Assembly: GCF_900205755.1 (NCBI RefSeq)
Contig: NZ_OANS01000003.1
Span: forward strand, 124,001 to 188,000
Direction: 5' to 3'
Length of the DNA stretch: 64,000 bases
Source of the DNA: Polynucleobacter meluiroseus
Lineage (GTDB): Bacteria > Pseudomonadota > Gammaproteobacteria > Burkholderiales > Burkholderiaceae
This document shows, piece after piece, positions 48,528 through 56,973 of the stretch (the first letter of the stretch is position 1; each line of letters begins with the position of its first letter). Position numbers and translations under genes: made by a program. Under the pieces are notes generated by a model, which was not told the DNA's origin, ran no database searches, and saw only the letters and a program-made list of their open reading frames with translations.

Positions 48528-49139
48528 ATGATGGTGTTGTACTCGGGCACAAACTGCCCATTCTCGCAACGCTGCCGTTTAGTGCTTTTCGAAAAAGGCA
48601 TGGACTTTGAAATTCGTGATGTGGACTTGTTTAACAAGCCAGAAGACATCTCGGTCATGAATCCCTACGGCCAAGTTCCAATCCTAGTTGAACGCGATCT
48701 CATTTTGTATGAGTCAAATATCATCAATGAATACATTGATGAGCGCTTTCCTCATCCCCAATTGATGCCGCCTGATCCTGTAGCTCGCGCACGCGCACGC
48801 TTATTCTTATTCAACTTCGAAAAAGAGTTGTTTGTACACGTGGCTGCTTTAGAGAACGAAAAAGGTAAAGCCGCTGAAAAGACCCATGAAAAAGCCCGCT
48901 TGGCTATTCGTGACCGCTTGACTCAACTCGCCCCTATTTTTGTGAAGAACAAATATATGTTGGGTGAAGAGTTTTCGATGTTGGACGTTGCGATTGCTCC
49001 ACTGTTGTGGCGTCTTGAGCACTACGGTATCGATCTTTCAAGAAATGCTGCACCTCTCCTGAAATACGCTGAGCGTATTTTCAGTAGACCTGCGTATATC
49101 GAAGCGTTGACACCATCTGAAAAGGTCATGCGCCGCTAA
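48528..49139 (+). CDS. sspA: Stringent starvation protein A
   Basis: SspA has a glutathione S-transferase fold: an N-terminal thioredoxin-like domain (YSGTNCPFSQRCRLVLFEKGMDFEI, NPYGQVPILVERDLILYESNIINEYIDERFPHP) and a helical C-terminal domain. It binds RNA polymerase and affects stationary-phase and stress transcription. Length is 203 residues. AAGGAAATAAATTT precedes the ATG. The sspA-sspB pair after petABC is conserved in beta- and gammaproteobacteria. Confidence 0.98.
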   Translation: MMVLYSGTNCPFSQRCRLVLFEKGMDFEIRDVDLFNKPEDISVMNPYGQVPILVERDLILYESNIINEYIDERFPHPQLMPPDPVARARARLFLFNFEKELFVHVAALENEKGKAAEKTHEKARLAIRDRLTQLAPIFVKNKYMLGEEFSMLDVAIAPLLWRLEHYGIDLSRNAAPLLKYAERIFSRPAYIEALTPSEKVMRR

Positions 49140-49169
49140 GCGGTTCATTACCCAGACAAAAGAGTGTTT

Positions 49170-49583
49170 ATGTCTGACGTTCCAAGCAATAAACCCTACC
49201 TAATCCGTGCGCTACATCAGTGGTGTACGGATTTTGGTTTTACGCCCTTTATGGCCGTCTTTGTAGACTCCCGCGTTGAAGTGCCCATGGAGTTTGTGAA
49301 GAATGGCGAGATCGTTTTAAATCTCTCATTAGAAGCTTGTCATCAGCTAGCCCTAGAAAATGATTGGATCAGCTTTCAGGCTAGGTTTGGCGGAATTCCA
49401 AGAAAGATCATGGTGCCAGTAAGCCATGTATTGGCTATCTATGCCCGAGAAAATGGCCAAGGGATGTCCTTCCCATTTGATCCTGCTCAAGCCCAAGAGA
49501 GTGATTTACATCTGGCTAGCAGTGAAGATGAGGCAACTGAAAAGCCGAAGACCAATAGGCCTTCCTTAACGATTGTGAAATAG
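49170..49583 (+). CDS. sspB: ClpXP adaptor / stringent starvation protein B
   Basis: SspB tethers ssrA-tagged proteins to ClpXP. The N-terminal SspB domain (KPYLIRALHQWCTDFGFTPFMAVFVD, VLNLSLEACHQLALENDWISFQARFGG) is intact. The C-terminus (KPKTNRPSLTIVK) is the conserved ClpX-binding tail. The ATG at 49170 gives 138 codons including the stop; a GTG two codons earlier is possible. It lies 30 nt after sspA. Confidence 0.97.
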   Translation: MSDVPSNKPYLIRALHQWCTDFGFTPFMAVFVDSRVEVPMEFVKNGEIVLNLSLEACHQLALENDWISFQARFGGIPRKIMVPVSHVLAIYARENGQGMSFPFDPAQAQESDLHLASSEDEATEKPKTNRPSLTIVK

Positions 49584-49601
49584 GCTAAAATAACACCTGA
49601 T

Positions 49602-49677
49602 GCCCCTTTAGCTCATCTGGTAGAGCAACTGATTTGTAATCAGTAGGTGGTCTGTTCGAGTCGGACAAGGGGCACCA
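49602..49677 (+). tRNA. tRNA-Thr(TGT)
   Basis: A full cloverleaf folds: acceptor GCCCCTT/AAGGGGC, D arm GCTC..GAGC, anticodon stem ACTGA/TCAGT with loop TTTGTAA (anticodon TGT at 49635-49637), variable AGGTG and T arm GTCTG-TTCGAGT-CGGAC. The 3' CCA is encoded (49675-49677). A TAAAAT at 49586-49591, 10 nt before the 5' end and overlapping the sspB end region, may serve as its -10. The next gene starts 9 nt after the CCA. Confidence 0.97.
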
Positions 49678-49686
49678 TCAATTTCC

Positions 49687-50358
49687 ATGCTATCTCTTCC
49701 AGACGTCACTCTCATTGCAGTAAGCTCTGTGGAATTAGATGCCACTCTGATGGCACTCACCATCTCTTCGCATGAGATCGAGTTTGCTGAGGTCAAGTTT
49801 CTAACCTCAGAGCCAATAGCGCCTGTTAATTCCAAGATTAAAGCTGAGCTAATCCCACCATTGGATTTCAGGGGATATAGCAAATTCATCCTGCAAGAAT
49901 TGCACAAATATGTATCAACCCCGCATTGCTTGGTCATTCAAGCTGATGGCTTCGTTCTCAATGCAGATCGTTGGCAAAACCGGTTCTTGGATTACGACTA
50001 CGTTGGTGCTCCTTGGCCTATGGAGCTGAGCTTGCAGCCAGGCAATCACTTATTAAATATGTCGAGCAATCAAGTGGGCAATGGCGGCTTTTCATTGAGA
50101 AGTAAAAGGCTATTGCTGGAGACGGCAAAAATTGACTTTGACTCGTTAGATTTTCCTTGCCATTCGGAAGATCTTCTTATTTGTCATTATTTTTTAGACC
50201 AGATGCTGGCTGCCGGCATCAAGTTTCCCCAGCCACAATTAGCTGCTCAATTTTCAGTGGAATCCCCAAATGCAGCATTTGGACAAAGCCCAGAAACTTC
50301 TTTTGGATTTCATGGAAAAGCATTGCGTGATGAGATTTTTTCTAAAGTTTTGTCTTAA
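49687..50358 (+). CDS. DUF5672-type protein (putative glycosyltransferase-like)
   Basis: The 223-residue protein matches the DUF5672 pattern: LPDVTLIAVSSVE start, FSKFILQEL-like helix (YSKFILQELHKYVSTPHCLVIQADGFVLN), the RFLDYDYVGAPWP motif and GNGGFSLRSKRLL, then a CHSEDLLIC acidic site. D-x-D-like and SED motifs suggest a GT-A-type sugar transferase, but activity is unproven. The ATG lies only 9 nt after the tRNA-Thr CCA and has no ribosome binding site. A methyltransferase gene follows after 44 nt. Confidence 0.82.
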   Translation: MLSLPDVTLIAVSSVELDATLMALTISSHEIEFAEVKFLTSEPIAPVNSKIKAELIPPLDFRGYSKFILQELHKYVSTPHCLVIQADGFVLNADRWQNRFLDYDYVGAPWPMELSLQPGNHLLNMSSNQVGNGGFSLRSKRLLLETAKIDFDSLDFPCHSEDLLICHYFLDQMLAAGIKFPQPQLAAQFSVESPNAAFGQSPETSFGFHGKALRDEIFSKVLS

Positions 50359-50402
50359 TCTAGCTTAAAAAACTAAGTTCTTAATTATGTGATGATAAAA
50401 AA

Positions 50403-51155
50403 ATGAGAACAATTAAACAGCTCCATTTGGAGAAAACGGGAAAGCTAAGCGACAAATGGGAGTCCTATTTAAGCTATTACGATGATCTGTTTCTTTGTCT
50501 ATGTGATGCCCCAATCACTTTGCTTGAAATTGGCATTCAAAATGGTGGGTCGTTAGATACATGGGCTAAGTTTTTCCCAAATGCGCAAGCCATTGTTGGG
50601 TGCGATATTGATGAAAAATGCAACTCGCTCGTTTATGATGATCCTAAAATTCATGTGGTGGTTGGAGATGCTAATTCTGAGGCGGCTAATACTAAGATCA
50701 GAAAAATTAGCAGTGAATTCGATATCATCATTGACGATGGCTCACATATTTCAAGTGACATCTTGAACTCATTCTTAATTTATTTCCCCTTGGTTCGTCC
50801 TGGCGGAATTTACGTGGTTGAAGATGCTCATACCTTGTACGACAACTCTTTTGGCGGGGGAATTCTAAATGAGTTCAGTGCCCTGACTTTTTTCAAAAAA
50901 TTAGTAGATATGGTTAGCTATCAGTTTTGGGCAAGGGAGCTTACGCCAAGTACCTTGTTATTTACTTATTTTGAGGGACATTCCATACCCCCATTTATTT
51001 CAGAAGGTTGGATTGATTCCATTGAATTTCGAAATTCAATCATCACTATTAAGAAGGCAAAACAACCGGGCCATGAAAAACTTGGTAAACGGATTATTAC
51101 TGGCACAGAACTAACCGTTAAAGATGAGGCATGGTTAAAGATGGTCAAGGGCTAG
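50403..51155 (+). CDS. Class I SAM-dependent methyltransferase
   Basis: The 250-residue protein has the SAM-binding motif LLEIGIQNGGSLDTW (about residues 41-55), an acidic end of strand 2 (VGCDIDEKC), and IIIDDGSHISSDI with the DDGSH motif shared with macrocin/mycinamicin O-methyltransferase-like enzymes, followed by LVRPGGIYVVEDAH. The acceptor is unknown; sugar or lipid is possible given the DUF5672 neighbour. The ATG follows a poly-A stretch without a ribosome binding site. Its 3' end overlaps the convergent transporter gene by 11 nt. Confidence 0.85.
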   Translation: MRTIKQLHLEKTGKLSDKWESYLSYYDDLFLCLCDAPITLLEIGIQNGGSLDTWAKFFPNAQAIVGCDIDEKCNSLVYDDPKIHVVVGDANSEAANTKIRKISSEFDIIIDDGSHISSDILNSFLIYFPLVRPGGIYVVEDAHTLYDNSFGGGILNEFSALTFFKKLVDMVSYQFWARELTPSTLLFTYFEGHSIPPFISEGWIDSIEFRNSIITIKKAKQPGHEKLGKRIITGTELTVKDEAWLKMVKG

Positions 51156-52518
51156 CATCATCATTTTCCTTGCTCAGTAGAGCTACTTTGTAAGTTTCCG
51201 GTAAACGCCACATGGCAACTAATGCAGCTAAAGCTAAAAACAAAGTCGGATACCACAGCCCCGCAACATCACTCAGCCATTTCTGGTTTAACCAAGTCAC
51301 AATCAGTGGCAATAACCCACCAATCCAACCAGCCGCTAAATTATGCGGAAGAGTAGCGGCACTATTTCTTGATTTAGCTGGGAAGAGTTCTGCCAAGACC
51401 GCTGTTTGGGGGCCGACTACTAGCGCAAGAATTGCAGACAATCCAATTAATATGGCGACGATGAATATTGTTGGGTGGCCGTTATGATTTGATTCTAAAA
51501 TCTGCCCACCTAAAGTTCTCATCATATTGAATGCCGGCAATATCAATACTGCTCCTAAAAATAAGCCACTCACAATGACCGGTTTTCGCCCAACTTTGTC
51601 TGATAGCCATCCAGCAAAGACGGTGAGCGGTAACAGGGTGATGGTGGCGATGACACTAAGTTGGTCGACCAGTTCAGGCGGTAACTTCACTGCAGTCTTG
51701 AGAAAGATCGCTGTATAAACTTGCATGCAGAAAAAGAGGATTGCCCCACCTGAAGAAATACAAAAGAACAGTAGGAACATTCGTTTTCTGGTTTGGGGAT
51801 CTTTTAAATTATCCCGTAGTGGTTGCTTTGAAGGTGCGGTAGTTTTACTTAATTCTAAAAAGATGGGCGTTTCCTCTAAGGCCATCCTCGCTCTAAACGC
51901 TAAGAGCAGCAAAAGGAGGGAAATCCAAAATGGTACCCGCCATCCCCAGCTTTGGAATTCCTCTACAGTTAAGTAGTGTTGCAGTAGGGTAATTTGTAGG
52001 GTGGATGCTAATACGCCTAATGGCCCCATTAATTGCAGAAAACTGGTTTTAAATCCCCGATTTTTATCCCCCGCATGTTCGGTCAAATAGATTGCGCCGC
52101 CACCGATTTCACCGCCTGCCGATAGTCCTTGAAGGAGTCTGAGGCTAACCAGTAGGATGGGGGCCCAAATGCCAATTTGGCTGTATGTGGGCAAGAAGCC
52201 TACGCACACCGTAGCAACACCCATGAGGGAGATTGTGATGATGAACACGGGTCTACGTCCGATGCGATCACCAACGCTACCAAATATTGCCGCCCCAATT
52301 GGCCGAACGACCATACCCACTCCGAAGGTAGCTAGACTCGCTAATAGGCCGGTAGCAGGATCCTGAGATGGGAAAAATAAGGGGCCAAATACCACGGCCA
52401 AGGTGGCAAAGGTAAGAAAGTCATACCATTCTAAAAAAGTGCCAAAACAGGCTGCAATGGCTACTTTCTTATAGGAATCAGAATCTTTTTTATTTTTCAA
52501 CTCGTTGATTTTATTCAA
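51145..52518 (-). CDS. MFS transporter of the metabolite:H+ symporter (MHS) type
   Basis: Twelve membrane helices are visible in 457 residues. The ACFGTFLEWYDFLTFATLA start and the GSVGDRIGRRPVF loop 2-3 motif (repeated weakly as AGWLSDKVGRKPVI in the second half) mark the MHS group that includes citrate, ProP and shikimate carriers. Substrate cannot be assigned. The start is TTG at 52518 without a ribosome binding site; no nearby ATG would keep the N-terminal motif. It is divergent from the phasin gene. Confidence 0.9.
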   Translation of the reverse strand: MNKINELKNKKDSDSYKKVAIAACFGTFLEWYDFLTFATLAVVFGPLFFPSQDPATGLLASLATFGVGMVVRPIGAAIFGSVGDRIGRRPVFIITISLMGVATVCVGFLPTYSQIGIWAPILLVSLRLLQGLSAGGEIGGGAIYLTEHAGDKNRGFKTSFLQLMGPLGVLASTLQITLLQHYLTVEEFQSWGWRVPFWISLLLLLLAFRARMALEETPIFLELSKTTAPSKQPLRDNLKDPQTRKRMFLLFFCISSGGAILFFCMQVYTAIFLKTAVKLPPELVDQLSVIATITLLPLTVFAGWLSDKVGRKPVIVSGLFLGAVLILPAFNMMRTLGGQILESNHNGHPTIFIVAILIGLSAILALVVGPQTAVLAELFPAKSRNSAATLPHNLAAGWIGGLLPLIVTWLNQKWLSDVAGLWYPTLFLALAALVAMWRLPETYKVALLSKENDDASP

Positions 52519-52543
52519 TTTATATCTTTTAGATGATTTATTT

Positions 52544-52609
52544 GTTGCAGAGCAGCATAAATTGCTTGATTTGTCATATTGCTTCAGTTAGAGTTTGTGT
52601 TGCAGTGCA
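52544..52609. promoter_or_regulatory. Two TGC-N3-GCA palindromes upstream of the phasin gene
   Basis: GTTGCAGAGCA (52544-52554) and GTTGCAGTGCA (52599-52609) differ at one base, are spaced exactly 55 bp apart, and each contains a TGC-N3-GCA palindrome; the second extends to TTGCA-G-TGCAA. The position in the MFS-phasin spacer suggests operators for a repressor such as PhaR, which is known to bind TGC-rich palindromes before phasin genes. The repressor assignment is inference. Confidence 0.5.
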
Positions 52610-52680
52610 ATATTTAGATTTTATCTAGTGTTTTTAATGCGCTACCCAAATTTTTTACCACCTTATTAATGGAGAATTAC

Positions 52681-53265
52681 ATGAACCAAGAACACATTAC
52701 CGCTACATTGTCCCAAATCAACGGCAAAGGCCTAGAAGCAACTTTTACATTAGGTGAAGTTGCATTAGAAAACGCTCAGAAATTAGCCGAGTTGCATTAC
52801 GAGGCATCTAAGGACGCATTAGTAAATACTCAAGAAAGCATGAAGCAGGTATTAGCAGCAAAAGATCCAAAGCAAGTAACTGAAATGCTTGGCACTGACG
52901 CATTGCAAGCAGCAGGTAATCAAGTTGCGGCATATCAAAAGAAAGTTACCCAAGTGATCCGTAACGGTAACAAGCAGTTGTCACAAACTGTCGAAGCTAA
53001 TATTGATCATATGCAAGCAGGCCTTCAGGATTGGGTTGATACCCTGACTGCTAACGCCCCAACTGGTTCAGACGCATTTGTTTCTTCGTTCAAAACTGTT
53101 TACGGTAGCGTAATGCAGGGTTACGAGCAGTTCCGCGCTGTAAGCAAAGAAGCCTTTGTAAATGCTGAGAAAAGTGCTGACCAAGCAATTAATGCCGTTC
53201 AAGGTCAGATCGCGCAAGTAAAGAAAGCGGCAACACCTGCAACACGTACTCGTAAAGCGGCTTAA
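52681..53265 (+). CDS. Phasin family protein (PHA granule-associated)
   Basis: The 194-residue helical protein contains the phasin pattern: LSQINGKGLEATFTLGEVALENAQKLAELHYEASKDAL, then repeated amphipathic helices, and a lysine- and alanine-rich C-terminus (AATPATRTRKAA). Phasins coat polyhydroxyalkanoate granules. An ATG at 52669 overlaps the GGAGA site; the ATG at 52681 sits 6 nt after GGAGA and is preferred. A terminator follows. High Ala/Glu/Lys content fits strong expression. Confidence 0.95.
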   Translation: MNQEHITATLSQINGKGLEATFTLGEVALENAQKLAELHYEASKDALVNTQESMKQVLAAKDPKQVTEMLGTDALQAAGNQVAAYQKKVTQVIRNGNKQLSQTVEANIDHMQAGLQDWVDTLTANAPTGSDAFVSSFKTVYGSVMQGYEQFRAVSKEAFVNAEKSADQAINAVQGQIAQVKKAATPATRTRKAA

Positions 53266-53304
53266 TTCTTTTTAAGATGTAAGCAGTCACGACAGTAGTA
53301 AATA

Positions 53305-53340
53305 AAAATCCCGCTGAGCTTGTGCTGAGTGGGGTTTTCT
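53305..53340 (+). terminator. Terminator of the phasin gene
   Basis: CCCGCTGAGC and GCTGAGTGGG form an imperfect stem (one G-U pair and one mismatch) around a TTGT loop, extended by AAA/TTTT pairs and ending in TTTTCTTT. It lies about 40 nt after the phasin stop, before convergent rmuC. Confidence 0.8.
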
Positions 53341-53360
53341 TTGTTCAATTACTTTGTTCT

Positions 53361-54653
53361 CTAGCCCTGATTGATCTCATTCTCAGGATCTAAGGCGGAG
53401 TCAATTAAGGGTGCCGATAAGTTCTTCGCTGGCTTGACTCCCAACTCGCGAACCCGCTCAGCAGAGCGGATCAAATTCCCCTTGCCGGATTTGAGTTTAT
53501 TAAAAGCATCGTGATAACTGGTCTGCGCTTGATCCAGTCGCTGGCCCAACTTTTCCAAGTCATCTACAAACCCCACGAATTTATCGTAAAGATTGCCACA
53601 CTGCTTAGCGATCTCTAGAGCATTGCGATTCTGATGTTCTTGTCTCCATACATGAGCCACCGTACGCAAGGTCGCCATGAGGGTACTTGGGCAAACCAAC
53701 ACAATATTCTTTGCTAAGGCTTCTTGATATAAATTGGGCGCAGTCTTCAAGGCTAATAAAAAGGCGGGCTCAATTGGCACAAACATCAACACAAAATCTA
53801 CTGAGCCAAGACCATACAAGGAGCTGTAGTTTTTTCCTGATAGTCCTTGAATATGTTGCTTTAAGGACTGAATATGCGCAGCAAGTTCCTGCTCTGCTAT
53901 AGCAGGGTCACTAGTTTCTGCATGCCTTGCATACGCTGTAATTGATACCTTACTGTCGACTACTAGGCTTCTGCCTTCCGGAAGCTTGACCACGATATCG
54001 GGCTGCAAGCGAGAGCCGTCAATTTGCGTATGACTATCTTGCACAAGGTATTCCTCGCCCTTGCGTAAGCCGGATGATTCTAAGATCGATTCCAGAACAA
54101 GCTCACCCCAGTTACCCTGTACCTTAGAGTCACCCTTTAAGGCTTGAGTAAGAGAGCGGGTTTCATCGGACATGCGTAGATTTAAATTGGCTAAGCGCTC
54201 GATTTCACTCTTGAGGGCAAAGCGTTCACGTGCTTCATTGCCGTACGAGGTGCTTACTTGCTCTTTGAACTCGGTCAGTTTCGTTTGTAAGGGCTTTAAA
54301 AGCGCATCCAGACTCACTGCATTTTGTTCGGTAAAGCGCTTCGATTTATCTTCCAGAATCTCATTAGCAAGATTCTTAAATTGACTAGTCAATGCTTCTT
54401 TGGCTTCATTCAGAGACTCAATACGGCCTAAGCCTTGCTTGCGTTCAGAATCTAACTCAGCCTCAAAGCGAATCGCATTTTGCAAGGCAAGGTCACGCTC
54501 ATTACGAAGACTCAGGGCTGACTCAGTGGCGGTTTGGGCTTCTTGTTCTATGCGCTGTAATGACGAACGTAGCGTCAAGACGTAAACAAAAAGGCCTACA
54601 CAAACCGCCAATGGTAGGCCAAATAGCGCAAGGGAACTCAGGTCAAAAGTCAC
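53361..54653 (-). CDS. rmuC: DNA recombination protein RmuC homologue
   Basis: The protein has an N-terminal membrane segment (about residues 5-28), a long coiled coil (LRSSLQRIEQEAQTATESALSL onward), and the RmuC nuclease-like domain with KVQGNWGELVLESILESSGL, PDIVVKLPEGRSLVVDSKVS and FVPIEPAFLLAL. RmuC limits inversions at short repeats in E. coli; its catalytic role is inferred from the restriction-like fold. The start is GTG. Length is 430 residues. Confidence 0.96.
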   Translation of the reverse strand: MTFDLSSLALFGLPLAVCVGLFVYVLTLRSSLQRIEQEAQTATESALSLRNERDLALQNAIRFEAELDSERKQGLGRIESLNEAKEALTSQFKNLANEILEDKSKRFTEQNAVSLDALLKPLQTKLTEFKEQVSTSYGNEARERFALKSEIERLANLNLRMSDETRSLTQALKGDSKVQGNWGELVLESILESSGLRKGEEYLVQDSHTQIDGSRLQPDIVVKLPEGRSLVVDSKVSITAYARHAETSDPAIAEQELAAHIQSLKQHIQGLSGKNYSSLYGLGSVDFVLMFVPIEPAFLLALKTAPNLYQEALAKNIVLVCPSTLMATLRTVAHVWRQEHQNRNALEIAKQCGNLYDKFVGFVDDLEKLGQRLDQAQTSYHDAFNKLKSGKGNLIRSAERVRELGVKPAKNLSAPLIDSALDPENEINQG

Positions 54654-54674
54654 TAAACAGATCCCGACTAAAGA

Positions 54675-54983
54675 TTAACCTTTAATAAGTGCTGGCAGTT
54701 CGCCGTTTTGGAACATTTCAGTCATGATGTCTGAGCCGCCGATAAATTCGCCGTTGACATAAAGTTGTGGAATGGTTGGCCAGTTTGAAAATTCCTTAAT
54801 GCCCTGGCGAATGCCTTCATCTTCCAATACGTTCACTGTATGCAGATTCTCAACCCCGCTTGCGCGGAGAATGTTAATCGCATTTCCGGAGAAGCCGCAT
54901 TGTGGAAACTGGGCGTTACCTTTCATGAACAGTACGACTGGGTGACTGGTAACAATGTCTTTAATTTTTGCTTGAGTGTCCAT
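54675..54983 (-). CDS. grxD: Monothiol glutaredoxin GrxD
   Basis: The CGFS active site is present in [10 protein letters not shown], with [10 protein letters not shown] before it and [20 protein letters not shown] after it. Monothiol glutaredoxins carry 2Fe-2S clusters and partner with BolA-type proteins; one is at 26634-26891. Two adjacent ATGs (54986, 54983) follow an AGGA site; 54983 is 7 nt from it and gives 102 residues. A longer frame upstream lacks support. It is downstream of prmC. Confidence 0.97.
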   Translation of the reverse strand: MDTQAKIKDIVTSHPVVLFMKGNAQFPQCGFSGNAINILRASGVENLHTVNVLEDEGIRQGIKEFSNWPTIPQLYVNGEFIGGSDIMTEMFQNGELPALIKG

Positions 54984-55034
54984 CATTTCTTCCTTAATAA
55001 CTGGGTGGGTAAGCAACTGATCTTGTGCTCTATT

Positions 55035-55883
55035 TTATGACTTTTTTCTACCTGAGACCGCTCGGCAATGCCCGGCTAAATCAAAATGGACTTGAATAGC
55101 TTGGAAGCCCGAGCTTTGCATCAGACCCACTACCGCTTCAGATTGGTCAAAGCCATGCTCTACGGCAAGAAGGCCCTCAGGCTTCAGGTATTGGGCCGCT
55201 CCACTAATGATGGCTTCTAGGCAGCTTAGACCGCTTCCTGCATCGGTTAAAGCGGTGAGAGGCTCAAAGCGTAAGTCACCCTGACTTAAGTGGGGGTCCT
55301 GCGCAACGATATACGGGGGATTGCTCACAATGATGTCAAAAGGGGCGTCTAATTCCAATGGCTCATACCAGCTGCCATGCAGAAAGTGCACCCGACCTTG
55401 TAAACCAAGTGAGTCGGCATTGTCTCGCGCAATTGCTAAGGCATCCACGCTCAGGTCCGTTGCCGTCAGTGCAGCCTGTGGCGCCCCATGTGCAATTGCC
55501 AAGGCAATGGCGCCGGAACCCGTACCCAGATCTAAAACTGACACAGGTCGCTTGAGGGACTCGATTTCTGCAAGCGCAAGATCAACCAGGAGCTCCGTTT
55601 CCGGGCGGGGGATTAATACTCCAGGAGCAACCATTAACTCAATCGCATGAAACCCTTTTTTTCCGATAAGGTAGGCAATTGGTTCGCCACTAGCGCGCCG
55701 GAATGTCAAGGACTGCCATTCTGCAAGGGCATCTAAATTAAGCGTCATATCATCACGAGACAGCAGCGCGGAACGGGGCAGTTGACAGTGTTTTTCTAAA
55801 ATAAAGCCCAGCAAAATGCGTGCTTCATTAGCAGGTAGGACTGTAGAGCTCAGCAGTGCCCGTAACGAGTGATCCGAACTCAT
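55035..55883 (-). CDS. prmC: Peptide chain release factor N5-glutamine methyltransferase
   Basis: PrmC methylates the GGQ glutamine of release factors. The NPPY motif is in IIVSNPPYIVAQDPHLS and the SAM motif is VLDLGTGSGAIALAIAH. An N-terminal helical domain (about 1-100) with EPIAYLIGKKGF recognises the release factor. Length is 282 residues. It is 10 nt downstream of prfA, the gene of its substrate, in the usual hemA-prfA-prmC order. Confidence 0.98.
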   Translation of the reverse strand: MSSDHSLRALLSSTVLPANEARILLGFILEKHCQLPRSALLSRDDMTLNLDALAEWQSLTFRRASGEPIAYLIGKKGFHAIELMVAPGVLIPRPETELLVDLALAEIESLKRPVSVLDLGTGSGAIALAIAHGAPQAALTATDLSVDALAIARDNADSLGLQGRVHFLHGSWYEPLELDAPFDIIVSNPPYIVAQDPHLSQGDLRFEPLTALTDAGSGLSCLEAIISGAAQYLKPEGLLAVEHGFDQSEAVVGLMQSSGFQAIQVHFDLAGHCRAVSGRKKS

Positions 55884-55893
55884 GAGGAGTTAC

Positions 55894-56973
55894 TTAGTTA
55901 TCGCCAAGTGCTGCCAAGAGTTCTGCTTGATGCTCAGAAGCCAATGCATTGAGTAAATCATCTAAGTCGCCATCCATCATGGAGTCAATCTTATACAGCG
56001 TTAGATTAATGCGATGGTCAGTAATTCGGCCTTGAGGGAAGTTGTAAGTTCGGATCCGATCACTGCGATCGCCTGATCCCACCAAAGACTTTCTGGTCTG
56101 CGCTTCTAGTTGGTGTTTTTCTTTTTCACGTGCATCCATGATGCGCGACACCAAAACTTTCATAGCCTGTTCGCGATTACGGTGCTGGCTGCGGTCATCC
56201 TGACACTCTACGACTGTGCCAGTGGGGAGGTGAGTGATACGCACCGCAGAATCGGTTTTATTAATGTGCTGACCGCCTGCGCCAGACGCGCGAAAGGTGT
56301 CGATGCGCAATTCTGCGGGATTAATTTTGACCGCTTCGAGTTCGTCCGCTTCAGGCATTACTGCAACCGTACACGCAGAAGTATGAATGCGTCCTTGGGT
56401 CTCCGTCTGCGGCACACGCTGTACCCGGTGACCACCAGATTCAAATTTGAGGCGTGAATACACTGATTGACCCACCAAGCGGAGAACCACTTCTTTATAC
56501 CCACCTAAATCGGATTCAGCGGAATTGGCGACTTCTACTTTCCAGCCTTGACGCTCAGCAAAGCGGGTATACATACGCAGTAAGTCACTCGCAAACAGAG
56601 CGCTTTCATCACCACCCGTACCAGCACGAATTTCTAAAAATACGTTGCGATCGTCATTCAGGTCTTTGGGGAGCAGGAGTTTTTGGAGGGTGTCTGCCAA
56701 GGTTTCCATGGTTGCTTGAGCTTGCTTATGCTCTAAGTCGGCAAAGTCCTTCATCTCAGGATCCTTGCGCATCTCTTCTGCAGCCTGCGCATCCGCCTCA
56801 GCTTGTTTATATAAACCGAATTGCTCAACCACAGTGGCAATATCAGAATGCTCACGAGTGAGCTTGCGATAGTTATCCATGTCCTGAGTGGACTCTTGGG
56901 TGGTTAATAAGGAATTGAGTTCGGCTAAGCGTGTATCTAGGTGGTCTAGCTTAGCCCGCATGCTAGGCTTCAT
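55894..56973 (-). CDS. prfA: Peptide chain release factor 1
   Basis: RF1 recognises UAA and UAG stops. The GGQ catalytic loop is in [21 protein letters not shown], preceded by the [15 protein letters not shown] segment and [22 protein letters not shown]. The C-terminal [20 protein letters not shown] stretch is typical. Length is 359 residues. Its start abuts the hemA stop with no gap. Confidence 0.99.
   Translation of the reverse strand: MKPSMRAKLDHLDTRLAELNSLLTTQESTQDMDNYRKLTREHSDIATVVEQFGLYKQAEADAQAAEEMRKDPEMKDFADLEHKQAQATMETLADTLQKLLLPKDLNDDRNVFLEIRAGTGGDESALFASDLLRMYTRFAERQGWKVEVANSAESDLGGYKEVVLRLVGQSVYSRLKFESGGHRVQRVPQTETQGRIHTSACTVAVMPEADELEAVKINPAELRIDTFRASGAGGQHINKTDSAVRITHLPTGTVVECQDDRSQHRNREQAMKVLVSRIMDAREKEKHQLEAQTRKSLVGSGDRSDRIRTYNFPQGRITDHRINLTLYKIDSMMDGDLDDLLNALASEHQAELLAALGDN

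Noticed and set aside
49602..52518. Genomic island with attachment sites at tRNA-Thr
   Set aside because: No integrase and no duplicated tRNA 3' end were seen, so only an accessory block is claimed.
56110..56861. Plus-strand frames of 115 and 135 codons opposite prfA
   Set aside because: Both lie antisense to the conserved release factor gene and have no plausible start signal.
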